Below, in pieces: positions 51,876 to 62,119 of a DNA stretch of 64,000 nucleotides. The stretch comes from CAVQJU01 sp963729215 (GTDB taxonomy: Bacteria; Acidobacteriota; Vicinamibacteria; Vicinamibacterales; CAVVIG01), in contig CAVSND010000027.1 in assembly GCA_963729215.1 (NCBI GenBank), forward strand, positions 186,001 to 250,000. The letters are read 5' to 3'. How positions within the stretch are numbered: position 1 is the first letter of the stretch; every line of letters starts with the position of its first letter. The notes under the pieces were generated by a model, which saw only the letters and a list, made by a program, of their open reading frames with translations, had not been told where the DNA came from and did not search any database. The translations under genes were made by a program, and so were the position numbers.

Positions 51876-54737
51876 ACGCGGCCGATCTCGAGCAGGCGCT
51901 CCGAAAAACTATACGTGGGGAAGTCCGCTTCGACGCGGGAAGCCGGGCGTTGTACGCGAGCGACGCGTCCAACTATCGCCAGGTGCCGGTCGGCCTGGTC
52001 GTACCTCGCGACGCCGACGATGTCAGGGCAGCGGTCGAGGCGTGCCGGCGTCATGGGGTGCCCGTGCTGCCAAGGGGCGCCGGTACGAGCCTGGCCGGCC
52101 AGTGCTGCAACGTCGCCGTCGTGCTCGACTTCACGAAATACATGAACCGGATTCTGGAGATCGATCCGGAACGCCGGTTCGCGCGCGTCGAACCGGGTGT
52201 CGTCCTCGACTCGCTCAGGAGCCGTGCCGAGGCGCGGCAGCTCACCTTCGGCCCCGATCCGTCGACGCACAGCCGCTGCACGCTGGGCGGCATGATCGGG
52301 AACAACTCCTGCGGGACCCACTCGTTGCTGGCCGGGAAGACCGTAGACAACATCGAGGAGCTCCACCTCTTGCTCTACGACGGCACCGAGTTGACGGTGG
52401 GTGCGACCGACGATGCCCAGTACGACGCGATCGTGAAGCAGGGCGGCCGCCGCGCCGAGATTTACTCGCGGCTCCGTTCGATCCGCGATCAGCACGCAGC
52501 GGGCATACGCGCGAAGTTCCCGGGCATTCCGAGGCGTGTGTCGGGCTATAACCTCGACGAGCTGCTTCCCGAGCGCGGATTCCACGTTGCGCGCGCGCTG
52601 GTCGGGAGTGAAGGCAGCTGCGCCATCGTCCTCGACGCGAAGGTGAGGTTGATCCAGAGCCCCCAGCACCGGTCTCTCATCGGCCTCGGGTACGCCGACG
52701 CGTTCGAAGCGGCGGACCATGTCCCGGAGATCCTCGAGTTCTCTCCGATCGGGCTCGAGGGATTCGAAGGCGCGATGGTTGACGGTCTGCGCGTGAAAGG
52801 CGCCGCGAATCTGGATCTGCTGCCGGCCGGGCGGGGCATCCTGCTTGTCGAGTTCGGCGCCGACGATCCGAAGCAGGCCGGCGACGCAGCGGCGAGGCTC
52901 GTCGAGCGATTGAAGCGCTCGCCCAATGCGCCCGTCGCGCGGATCTACACGCCCGTCGAATCGAAGGCCGTCTGGAAGCTTCGCGAATCCGGCCCTCGCG
53001 CCGCCGCCAATATTCCCGGGACGCCGCCGCGCTACGAGGGGTGGGACGATGCCGCGGTCGCTCCCGAGAAGCTCGGCCCGTACCTGCGCGAGCTTCGAAG
53101 GCTGCTGGACGATTACCAGTACAACGCCACGTTCTACGGGCACTTCGGTCATGGCTGCATCCATATGCAGGTCAGCTTCGATCTGCGGAGCGAGGCCGGC
53201 GTCCAGAAAGTACGGCGCGTTCGTCAGCGACGCGGCCGACCTCGTCGTCCGTCACGGCGGCTCCATCTCCGGCGAGCACGGCGACGGCAAATCGCGCAGC
53301 GCGCTGCTGCCGAAAATGTTCGGGCCTGAACTGATGTCAGCGTTCGTGGCCTTCAAGTCGGCCTGGGATCCGGACAACAAGCTCAACCCCGGCAACATCG
53401 TCAACGCCCCTCAGCCGACGGAGCACCTGCGCCTGGGCTCTGGCGGCGCGCCCCTGAACGTTATCCAGGCGACGCGCTTCCGGTTTCCGGACGATGGTGG
53501 CTCGCTGGCCGCGGCGGCCGATCGGTGCATCGGTATCGGCGAGTGCCGCAAGCAGGATGCGGGTGTGATGTGCCCGAGCTACATGGTGACGCTCGAGGAA
53601 GAGCACAGCACGCGCGGGCGGGCACACATGCTGGCGGAGGCGCTGCGCGGGGACGTGCTGCGCGGCGGCTGGAACGACGAGCAGGTCAAGCGGTCGCTCG
53701 ACCTGTGCCTGTCCTGCAAGGCCTGCAAGTCCGAGTGCCCGACGAACGTGGACATCGCGACGTATCGGTCCGAGTTCCTGTCGCATTACTACGAAAGTCA
53801 TCGCCGGCCGCTGCACGCCTACGCGTTCGGCATGGTGGATCGCTGGCTTTCACTGGCGTCGGTGTCGCCGATGCTGGCGAACGCGATGATGCAGGCGCCC
53901 GGACTGAACGGCCTCATGAAGAAGGCGCTCGATATCGCGCCGCAGCGGACGATGCCGCGGCTGGCGCCGGTGAGCTTTCGGACCATGGCACGCCGGCAAA
54001 AAGCGAAGACGTCCGGCGGAGACGTGATTCTCTGGGTCGACACGTTCAACAACTCGTTTCATCCAGAAACGAGCCAGGCCGCGCTGGACGTGTTGACGGC
54101 GGCCGGGTGCAAGGTGTCCATTCCCGCGCAGTCGTTGTGCTGCGGCCGGCCGCTCTACGATTTCGGACTCCTCGATCAGGCGACCGCGTACCTGCAGCGT
54201 ATCCTGACCGCGCTCGCCGAGCCGATCGACGCGGGAATCCCGATCGTGGTCCTCGAACCGAGCTGCGCGTCCGTGTTCAGGGATGAACTTCGGAGCCTCC
54301 TGCCTGACGATCCCCGCGCCGAACGGCTCCGCACGCAGACGTTTCTGTTGAGCGAGTTCCTCGAGCGCCGCGTGCCGGGTTACGTGCCGCCGTCGCTGAC
54401 TCGCCCGATCCTGCTGCACGGACACTGTCACCACAAGGCCGTGATGAAGATGACGGACGAGGAGTCGCTGCTGAGGAAGACGGGCGCAGACCTGCGCGTG
54501 CCCGATGCCGGCTGCTGCGGGATGGCCGGCTCGTTCGGCTTCGACGCAGAGAAGTACGAGGTGTCCCAGGCCATCGGCGAACGCGTCCTCCTTCCAGCCG
54601 TGCGCAGTGCGAGCGCGGAAGCGCTGATCGTGTCTGACGGGTTCAGCTGCCGCGAGCAGATTGAACAGGCCACCGGCCGTCGGGCGCTGCATCTGGCGGA
54701 CGTCCTCAGCCTCGCCACGCCCCGAATTAGGGATTGA
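51872..54737 (+). CDS. Fused FAD-binding and 4Fe-4S oxidoreductase (glycolate/D-lactate dehydrogenase type), frameshifted
   Basis: About 954 residues if mended. The N-terminal half is a FAD PCMH domain like GlcD (PVLPRGAGTSLAGQCCNVAVV, then GSEGSCAIVLDAKV). The C-terminal half is GlcF/GlpC-like with two 4Fe-4S clusters (CIGIGECRKQDAGVMCP; CLSCKACKSECP) and CCG domains (SLCCGRPLYDFG, AGCCGMAGSFGF). One extra A in AAA at 53207-53209 breaks the frame; removal gives GVQKYGAFVSDAADLVVRHG. Oxidises glycolate, D-lactate or 2-hydroxyglutarate and feeds electrons to quinone. GTG start overlaps the aminotransferase stop. Confidence 0.85.
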
Positions 54738-54761
54738 CGCTCTGTAACCCTGCTGTTACAT
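54734..54761 (+). promoter_or_regulatory. Candidate promoter for the TonB-dependent receptor
   Basis: TTGACG (54734-54739) and TTACAT (54756-54761) with a 16-base spacer, 33 bases upstream of the receptor ATG. The -35 overlaps the preceding gene's last codons. Confidence 0.4.
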
Positions 54762-54794
54762 TCGCCCGCCGACCCTCGATCTGAAGGAGAGCCC

Positions 54795-57700
54795 ATGCGT
54801 ATCTTCGCCCGCTCGGTGTGGACGGTCGTGTCCCTCGTGGTGGTGATGGCGCCGTCGTTGGCTTTCGCGCAGGCGTCCATCGGAGGCACCGTCAAGGATC
54901 CTTCGGGCGCCGTCCTCCCGGGAGCGACGGTTGAGGCCGCCAGCCCCACCCTCATCGAAAAGGTGCGCACAGCCGTCACCGACGGCTCGGGCCAATACAA
55001 GATCGAAAACCTCCGTCCCGGCACCTACAGCGTGACGTTCGCGCTGACCGGCTTCAGCACGGTCAAGCGCGACGGCATCGAGCTGGCCGGATCGTTCTCG
55101 GCCACGGTGAACGCCGAGATGAAGATCGGGTCGGTCGAGGAAACGATTACGGTGTCGGGCGAATCGCCGATTGTCGACGTCCAGAGCGGCAACAGGCAGA
55201 AGACGCTCAGCCAGGACGTCCTCACCGGCCTGCCGACCGGACGGACGCAGTTCACGGCGGCCACGCTCATTCCCGGGATGAACCTGAACAACCAGGACGT
55301 GGGCGGCACGAACATCATCAACACCACCGGCGGGTCGATGACGATTCACGGAAGCAACGCGAACGATCAGCGCGTGATGATCGACGGCCTGTCCACGGCG
55401 AATTCCGAGCTGGCCGGGCAGGCGAGCAATTTCCTGCCGAACATGGGCAGCACGCAGGAAATGTCCGTCGACTACTCGTCGGGCACGGCGGACCAGATGA
55501 CGGGCGGCGTCCGCATCAACATGATTCCGCGGGACGGGGGCAACACGTTCAGGGGATCGATCTTCGGCACCGGCGCCACGTCCGGTTTTCAGGCCGACAA
55601 CTACGATCAAAGCCTGAAGGATCGGGGGTTGCGGACGCCGAATTCGGTCAAGAGCAACTACGACTTCAATCCCGGGTTCGGCGGGCCGCTCAAAGAGAAC
55701 AAGGTCTGGTTCTACGGATCCGCGCGATGGGTGAAGACGCAGAATTACGTCGGCGGCATGTTCGTCAACAAGAACGCCGGCATTCAGAACGCCTGGACCT
55801 ACGATCCGGACTTGAACAATCCCGCCTATCTCAACGCGACCCAGCGCAGCGTGAACCTGCGGCTGACCTGGCAGATTGACACCAAGAACAAGCTGAGCCT
55901 GTTCGCGGACGACCAGGGCCGCTGCCAATGCTCCAACGTCACGGCGACCATGTCGCCCGAAGCGGCCATCCGGATCGAGTATCCGATCCAGCGGATGATG
56001 ACCGCGGCGTGGACGTCCACCGTGTCGAGCCGCCTCCTCCTCGAGGTGCGCGGCGGTCTTCGTCAGGAGAATTACAAGTACAGCGCCACCCCGGCCGGCG
56101 ATCCGTATCTGAAGTTGATCATGGTGACCGAGCAGGCGTCGGTCAACGGCGCGCCGGCGGGTCTCGTCTACCACGGCGGCGGAATCGGCGGCCAGACGTT
56201 CACGCAGCCGTTCCAGAACACCTACGGCCGGAACATCGATGCGGCAGCGACCGCCACGTATGTGACGGGGTCGCACTCCTTCAAGGCCGGGTTTGCCGAT
56301 ACGATCGTGCTCCGCAACGAGTCGCTCAGCGACAACGATTACCATCTCAGCTACCGTTTCAACAATGGCGTCCCGAACCAGTTGACGGAACGTACGACGC
56401 CGTATCTGAAATCGCAGCGCCAGCCCGCCGGCATCGGCCTGTTCGCGCAGGACAAATGGACGGTGCGAAAGTTCACGCTCAATGCCGGTCTTCGGTTCGA
56501 CTATCTGTCCATCACCATTCCCGCGCAGCACCTCGGGCCCGCGCCGCTGGTGCCGGCGCGAAATCTCGACCTGCCGGAAACCGACCTCGTGAGCTGGAAG
56601 GATCTGACGCCGAGGCTTGCCGCGGCGTACGATCTGACCGGCGACGGCAAGACCGCGATCAAGGCCAGCGTCAACAAGTACGTGATTGCCCAGGGCGTGC
56701 AGGGCGTCTATGGGGACTCGCTCGCGCCAGTGAACCGGCTGGCCAACTTCGTGACGCGAAACTGGACCGACGGCAACAAGAACTTCGTGCCCGACTGCGA
56801 TCTCACCAGCCCGCTCGATCAGAATTTCCTCGCCGGGGGTGGCGACCGCTGCTTCGCGATGTCCGACCAGAACTTCGGCAAACCCACGCCGAGCATCACA
56901 GTCGACCCGGCGGTGATGAACGGTTTCGGCGTGCGGCCCTATAACTGGGAATTCTCGGCGGGCGTGCAGCGCGAGGTGGCCTCGAGGATGTCCGTCGAGT
57001 TTGCGTACTTCCGCCGCTGGTTCGGCAACTTCGCCGCCACGGACAACCGCGCGCTCGCGGCCACCGATTTCTCGCCGTTCAGCGTCACGGCGCCCGTGGA
57101 CGCGCGTCTGCCAGGAGGCGGAGGCAACCTCATCCCCGGGTTCCTGGACGCGAACAAGATCGTCGCGCAGGACAACTACTTCACGGCGGCAGGCAACTTC
57201 GGCAGTCAGACCCAGCACTGGAACGGCTTCGACCTGACGACGAACATCCGGCCGCGCCAGGGCGTCCTGCTTCAGGGCGGCATCAGCACGGGCAAGACGC
57301 TCACCGACAACTGCGAGATTCTCGCGAAGCTGCCGGAGATCGCGCAGCTGGGCGTGCCGTATTGCCGCCAGGAAACGCCCTTCCTGACGCAGGTCAAGCT
57401 ATTCGGCGCCTACACGCTGCCCAAGGTGGACGTCCAGATCAGCGGCGCCTTCCAGAGCATTCCAGGCCCGCAGCTCGCGGCGAACCAGGTGATTCCGAAT
57501 GCCCAGGTCAAGCCATCCCTCGGGCGCGACCTGATCGGCGGCGCCGCCAACGTGACGGTCAACCTGGTGCCGCCCGGCAGCATGTTCGGCGATCGCCTGA
57601 ACCAGCTCGACCTCAGGTTTGCCAAGCTGCTGCGGTACGGGCGGACTCGAACGTCCCTGAACCTGGATCTGTACAACGTGTTCAACGTCAGCACCGTGCT

Positions 57701-57806
57701 GGCGGAAAACGCGACGTATTCAAACGCGTCGATCACCGGCTGGCGCGTCCCGACCACCATCGTGACGGCCCGGTTCGCGAAGATCAGCGTGCAGTTCGAC
57801 TTCTAG
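54795..57806 (+). CDS. Oar-like TonB-dependent receptor with carboxypeptidase-regulatory domain
   Basis: 1003-residue outer-membrane protein. Signal peptide to FAQASIGG; N-terminal carboxypeptidase-regulatory-like domain (GGTVKDPSGAVLPGATVEA, about 28-110); plug domain (GGTNIINTTGGSMTIHGSNANDQRVMIDGL pattern, about 170-230); then a long beta-barrel ending in Phe (SVQFDF), the Omp85 signal. Typical of Acidobacteriota Oar-like receptors for large substrates such as oligosaccharides. Substrate not readable. GGAG precedes the ATG. Confidence 0.9.
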   Translation: MRIFARSVWTVVSLVVVMAPSLAFAQASIGGTVKDPSGAVLPGATVEAASPTLIEKVRTAVTDGSGQYKIENLRPGTYSVTFALTGFSTVKRDGIELAGSFSATVNAEMKIGSVEETITVSGESPIVDVQSGNRQKTLSQDVLTGLPTGRTQFTAATLIPGMNLNNQDVGGTNIINTTGGSMTIHGSNANDQRVMIDGLSTANSELAGQASNFLPNMGSTQEMSVDYSSGTADQMTGGVRINMIPRDGGNTFRGSIFGTGATSGFQADNYDQSLKDRGLRTPNSVKSNYDFNPGFGGPLKENKVWFYGSARWVKTQNYVGGMFVNKNAGIQNAWTYDPDLNNPAYLNATQRSVNLRLTWQIDTKNKLSLFADDQGRCQCSNVTATMSPEAAIRIEYPIQRMMTAAWTSTVSSRLLLEVRGGLRQENYKYSATPAGDPYLKLIMVTEQASVNGAPAGLVYHGGGIGGQTFTQPFQNTYGRNIDAAATATYVTGSHSFKAGFADTIVLRNESLSDNDYHLSYRFNNGVPNQLTERTTPYLKSQRQPAGIGLFAQDKWTVRKFTLNAGLRFDYLSITIPAQHLGPAPLVPARNLDLPETDLVSWKDLTPRLAAAYDLTGDGKTAIKASVNKYVIAQGVQGVYGDSLAPVNRLANFVTRNWTDGNKNFVPDCDLTSPLDQNFLAGGGDRCFAMSDQNFGKPTPSITVDPAVMNGFGVRPYNWEFSAGVQREVASRMSVEFAYFRRWFGNFAATDNRALAATDFSPFSVTAPVDARLPGGGGNLIPGFLDANKIVAQDNYFTAAGNFGSQTQHWNGFDLTTNIRPRQGVLLQGGISTGKTLTDNCEILAKLPEIAQLGVPYCRQETPFLTQVKLFGAYTLPKVDVQISGAFQSIPGPQLAANQVIPNAQVKPSLGRDLIGGAANVTVNLVPPGSMFGDRLNQLDLRFAKLLRYGRTRTSLNLDLYNVFNVSTVLAENATYSNASITGWRVPTTIVTARFAKISVQFDF

Positions 57807-57814
57807 GGATCTGC

Positions 57815-57889
57815 AGCTCGTCGGCTCGTGGCTCGTTACTCGTTGCCTCCTAGCGAAGGACCACGAGCTACGGACTACGAGCCACGCAC
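57815..57889. repeat. Inverted short-period array, GGCTCGT/ACGAGCC (7 nt)
   Basis: GGCTCGT-type units on the left and ACGAGCC-type units on the right between convergent receptor and transporter genes; possible bidirectional terminator hairpin. Confidence 0.8.
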
Positions 57890-57890
57890 G

Positions 57891-59162
57891 TTAGGCCTCG
57901 AACGCGCGCTCGGGGTGCATCGTGAACGCCATCGCTGCGCCGGCCAGCAGGAGCCCCAGCGAGCCGATGAACGGCAGCTGCCAGTTGCCGGTCCACTCGA
58001 CGATGTAGCCGAACGCGGTGGGCGACAGGATGGCCGCGATGGCCGATCCGGTGTTCATCAGCCCGCTCGCCGTTCCCGAATACTTCGGCGCGATGTCCAT
58101 CGGGATCGACCACATCGGTCCGATGACGAGCTCGGCACAGAAGAACGCCGCCGCCAGGCTGAGCACGATGATCGTCAGATCGCGCGTCACGAACACCGGC
58201 AGCATGAACAGGAACGAGCACGAGAAGGCCACGATGACGAAGTCGCGCCTGGCTTTCCGGAGACTGCCCGTCGTGTGCAGGATGCGATCGCTGACCACGC
58301 CCCCGAGATAGTCGCCCGCGACGCCCGCCAGAAAGACGGCTGCCGAGAACAGCGCCGAACGCGAGAGCTGCAGGTTGTAGACGTTCATGAAGTACTGCGG
58401 CAGCCAGTTGAGATACATCCAGAGCGTCCAGCCGTAGCAGAAATACACGAGCGTGACGGGCGCCATGCGCCGGATGAGGCGCGCCCAGGGCACCTCCACG
58501 CGGCGCGTGCCGACCCCCTGGCCATTGTTGGGCAACTTCGCAAGATCTGCCGGTGTCGTGCCCGGATGGTTGGCAGGGACGTCCCGGAAATACCAGTACC
58601 AGACGCCGACCCACACGAGGCTGCCGATGCCCAGTGCGACGAACGAGCCCCGCCAGGCCACGACCGTGATCAGCGATGCCATCAGCGGCGGCGTGAGGGC
58701 ATTGCCGACACGCGAGAAGGCGTGGGTGATGCCCTGTGCGAACCCTCGGCGTTCCGGCGGCGTCCAGCTCTGCATCGCGCGCGTGGCGACGGGGAAGGTG
58801 GCGCCTTCACCGACACCGAGCAGGAGGCGCACCATGTACAGTGAGGTGAGCCCCCCGACGAGGCCCGTCAGCGCCGTGGCGGTCGCCCAGATGAGTCCGC
58901 ACACAAACAGCGTTTTTCGCGCGCCCCAGACGTCGCCAATCCATCCGCCAAGGATCTGGAAGATCGCGTAGGTGATGCCAAACGTGCCGAGCACCTTCCC
59001 CAGCTGGCCTTTCGACAGATGCAGGTCCAGGCTGATGTCCGCGCCGGCGGTCGCCAGGTTCTGTCGGTTGACGTAGGTGATCAGGTACATCAGGCACAGA
59101 AGCCCGAGCACGATTGTGGGCGCCGGCAGGCGCTTGAGCGGCATGGCGACAAAGCCTACCAT
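57891..59162 (-). CDS. MFS transporter (anion:cation symporter type)
   Basis: 423-residue major facilitator with twelve likely helices. Landmarks: LITYVNRQNLATAGADI, RLLLGVGEGATFPVATRAMQSWTPPERRG (the MFS helix-4 to 5 signature of hexuronate/phthalate-like transporters), and AIAAILSPTAFGYIVEWTGNWQLPF. Probably imports a sugar acid or aromatic acid. An ATG at 59144 (MPLKRLPAPT) is an alternative start. Divergent from the M16 peptidase with about 30 bases between. Confidence 0.87.
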   Translation of the reverse strand: MVGFVAMPLKRLPAPTIVLGLLCLMYLITYVNRQNLATAGADISLDLHLSKGQLGKVLGTFGITYAIFQILGGWIGDVWGARKTLFVCGLIWATATALTGLVGGLTSLYMVRLLLGVGEGATFPVATRAMQSWTPPERRGFAQGITHAFSRVGNALTPPLMASLITVVAWRGSFVALGIGSLVWVGVWYWYFRDVPANHPGTTPADLAKLPNNGQGVGTRRVEVPWARLIRRMAPVTLVYFCYGWTLWMYLNWLPQYFMNVYNLQLSRSALFSAAVFLAGVAGDYLGGVVSDRILHTTGSLRKARRDFVIVAFSCSFLFMLPVFVTRDLTIIVLSLAAAFFCAELVIGPMWSIPMDIAPKYSGTASGLMNTGSAIAAILSPTAFGYIVEWTGNWQLPFIGSLGLLLAGAAMAFTMHPERAFEA

Positions 59163-59192
59163 ACGGTTGACGAACCAACAGGAGAAGAAGCG

Positions 59193-62119
59193 ATGCGCGT
59201 ACCCCGTGCGGCGGCGTTGCTCTTGGCGGCAGGAATGACCTCAATGCTCTCAGCGCAATCACCAGGCTCGCGCCCTTCGAACGACGTCCTGCCGTTTCGC
59301 GCGACGGAAACCACGCTGCCGAACGGCCTCAAGGTCATCATCGTTCCCACCGGTTTTCCGAATCTCGTGAGCATCCAGATTCCGGTGCAGACCGGTTCGC
59401 GCAACGAAGTGGAGCCTGGAAAGTCCGGGTTCGCGCACTTTTTCGAGCATTTGATGTTTCGCGGCACGCCGGCCAATCCGCCGGAGCGGTACCGCCAGAT
59501 CATGACGAAGGCCGGCGCTCGCGACAACGCCGGCACCGGCGACGACTCGACGCACTACTACGCGACGTTCGCGAAGGAAGATCTCGAAACGATCGTGAGC
59601 GTCTACGCCGACATGTTCCAGCACCTGTCGTTTTCGGAGGCCGACTTCAAGACCGAGGCGCGCGCGATCCTCGGCGAGTACAACAAGAACAGCGCGGACC
59701 CGCTCGAGAAGCTGTTCGAAGTCCAGCGCGAGAAGTTCTACCGGTCGCACACCTATAAGCACACGACGATGGGGTTCATCAAGGACATCGAGAACATGCC
59801 GAACGAGTACGCCTACTCGAAGGTGTTCTTCGAGCGCTGGTACCGGCCGCAGTTCACCACCGTCATCATCGCTGGTGACGTGGTGCCGGAGCGGGTCCTG
59901 CCGATCGTGGAGAAATATTGGGGCGGGTGGAAATCAGGGTCCGCGGCGCCGGCGGCGATTCCGCCTGAGCCTCCGCCGGCCGGTCCGCAGTATGCCCACG
60001 TCCCCTGGGCGAGCGAAACGCTGCCCTGGGTGAGCGTCGCGTTTCCCGGCCCGGCGTTCAACGAGAACGGCAAGGATTCGGCGGCCGTGGCGATGCTCGG
60101 CACGCTCGCCTTCGGTGAGACCTCGGACCTTTACAAGAAGCTCGTGGTGGCCGAGCAGAAAGTCGACGAGCTGGCGGTGGACGTGCCATCGAGCTTCGAC
60201 CCGTCGTTGTTTACCGTGTTTGCCAGGGTGAAGAACGTGGGCGACACGGTGTACGTCCGCGATCAGATTCTCGCGACGTTTGCCGAGGCTGTCCGCGGCG
60301 GCATCGTGACATCGGAGACCGGATTGGACGAGGCGAAATCGAACAGTCGCTATTCGTTTGCGCGCACGATTGACAGCAGCGAACGTGTCGCGTCGGTGCT
60401 GTCCGCCTACACGTCGTACAAGCGGTCGTATCAGACGGTCAACAACTACTATCGAACGCTGGATTCGCTGACCTTCCAGGATCTGGCGGCCACGGCCCGA
60501 AAATACTTCACGGATCCCGGCCTGATCGTGACAACGCTGTCAAAGGAGCCCCTGCCGGCCGCTATCGAGAAAGCCCCGCTGCTTGCCTCGTTGCGGCCGC
60601 AGGGACCGTCGGGTCGAGCGGGAGCGGCCAAGGTCGAACCGCCAGCCGCGCAACCCGCGCCGGCAGGCCCGCTTCCATCCGGGCAGCTGGACGCAGGGCA
60701 GGTCGTGCTGCAGAAGTCCGCGTCACCGCTCATCAACATCAAGCTGCTGTTCAACGCCGGTTCGGCCCACGATCCGGCGGGAAAAGAGGGGCTGGCGGCG
60801 CTGACGGCGGCGATGCTCACCGACGCGGGCTCGACGGCCCTGACGATTGACCAGATCGAGAAGCTGCTGTATCCGATGGCGGGCTCGTTTGCCGCGCGGT
60901 CCGACAAGGAGATGGCGGTGCTGACGGGCATCGTCCACCGGGACAACTGGCGGCGGTTCCTGGATGTGGTCCTGCCGCAGCTGCTCAGCCCTGGCTGGCG
61001 GGCCGAGGACTTCGATCGGCTCAAGACGCGCCAGCAGAATGCCCTCCTCCAGGACCTGCGGTCGAATAACGAGGAAGAACTCGGCAAGGAGCGTCTCCAG
61101 GCGAACATCTTCCGCGGAACGCCCGTACGGGCATGTGGCACTCGGCACCGAAGCGGGCCTTCGTGCCATTACGCTGGACGATGTGAAGTCCTTCGCCCAG
61201 CCAGGCGTTTACGCGCGCGAACCTCACGCTCGGCATCAGCGGGGATGCGCCTGACGACCTGGTGCGCGAGCTGAAGGCGCGGCTGAGCACGCTGCCGGAA
61301 GGAGCGCCGGCGCCGCGGGTGGCGGTGACCGGCCAAAGTCCCAAAGGCATCGAGGTCGAGATTCTCGAGAAGGAAACGCGGGCCACGGCGATCTCGTTCG
61401 GGTTTCCCATCGACGTCACGCGCTCGCATCCGGACTTCGCCGCGTTGTCCGTGGCCCGTTCGTGGCTCGGCGAGCACCGCCTGTCCACCGGCCGCCTCTA
61501 TCAGCAGATTCGCGAGGAGCGAGGCATCAACTACGGCGATTACGCCTACATCGAGGCGTTCCCCCGCGGCATGTTCCAGTTCTTCCCGGACGCAAACGTG
61601 GCGCGCAGGCGCCAGATCTTCGAGATCTGGATCCGTCCGGTCGTTCCCGTGAACGCCCACATGACGCTGAGGCTCGCGGTCCATGAGTTGGCGAACCTCG
61701 TCGAGAAGGGGCTGACACAGTCGGACTTCGAGTCTTCGCGCGACTACCTGATGAAGAACGTGTTCGTCATGACGGCGCGACAGGATCAGCAGCTGGGCTA
61801 CGCCCTCGACTCGAAATGGTACGAGACAGGCGAGTTCACCGAGTACATGCGCAGCCGGCTGCAATCCCTGACGCTCGGGCAGGTCAACGCCGCCATCAAG
61901 CGCCACCTCACGCCTCAGAAGTTGTCGGTTGTCATCATCACGAAAGAGGCGGCCGCGCTGAAACAGGCGCTGGTCGCGGATGCTCCCTCGCCCATCAAGT
62001 ACGACGGCGAGAAGCCCGCCGAGCTTCTGCAGGAGGATCGCGTGATCGGCGCGTTGAAACTCAACATTGCCGAGGGCGACGTCAGGATCACGCCGATCAA
62101 AGAGGTGTTCGCGCGATGA
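59193..62119 (+). CDS. M16-family zinc peptidase (two M16 domains), two frameshifts
   Basis: About 975 residues if mended. Exported insulinase/pitrilysin-like protein. Zn motif H-X-X-E-H in FAHFFEHLMF (His82, Glu85, His86) with the third ligand Glu162 in ILGEYNK, 76 residues on, as expected. The second M16 domain (about 490 onwards) has no H-X-X-E-H, as is usual for the partner half. Frames break near 61122 (extra C; mended reading TPYGHVALGTEAGLRAITLDD) and near 61205 (one extra base; FAQQAFTRANLTLGISGD). GGAG precedes the ATG. Confidence 0.83.

Noticed and set aside
9396..61210. Programmed +1 frameshifting as a shared regulatory system
   Set aside because: The direction bias is striking, but the sites share no slippery codon or stimulatory motif and hit unrelated genes; insertion-type read error explains them more simply.
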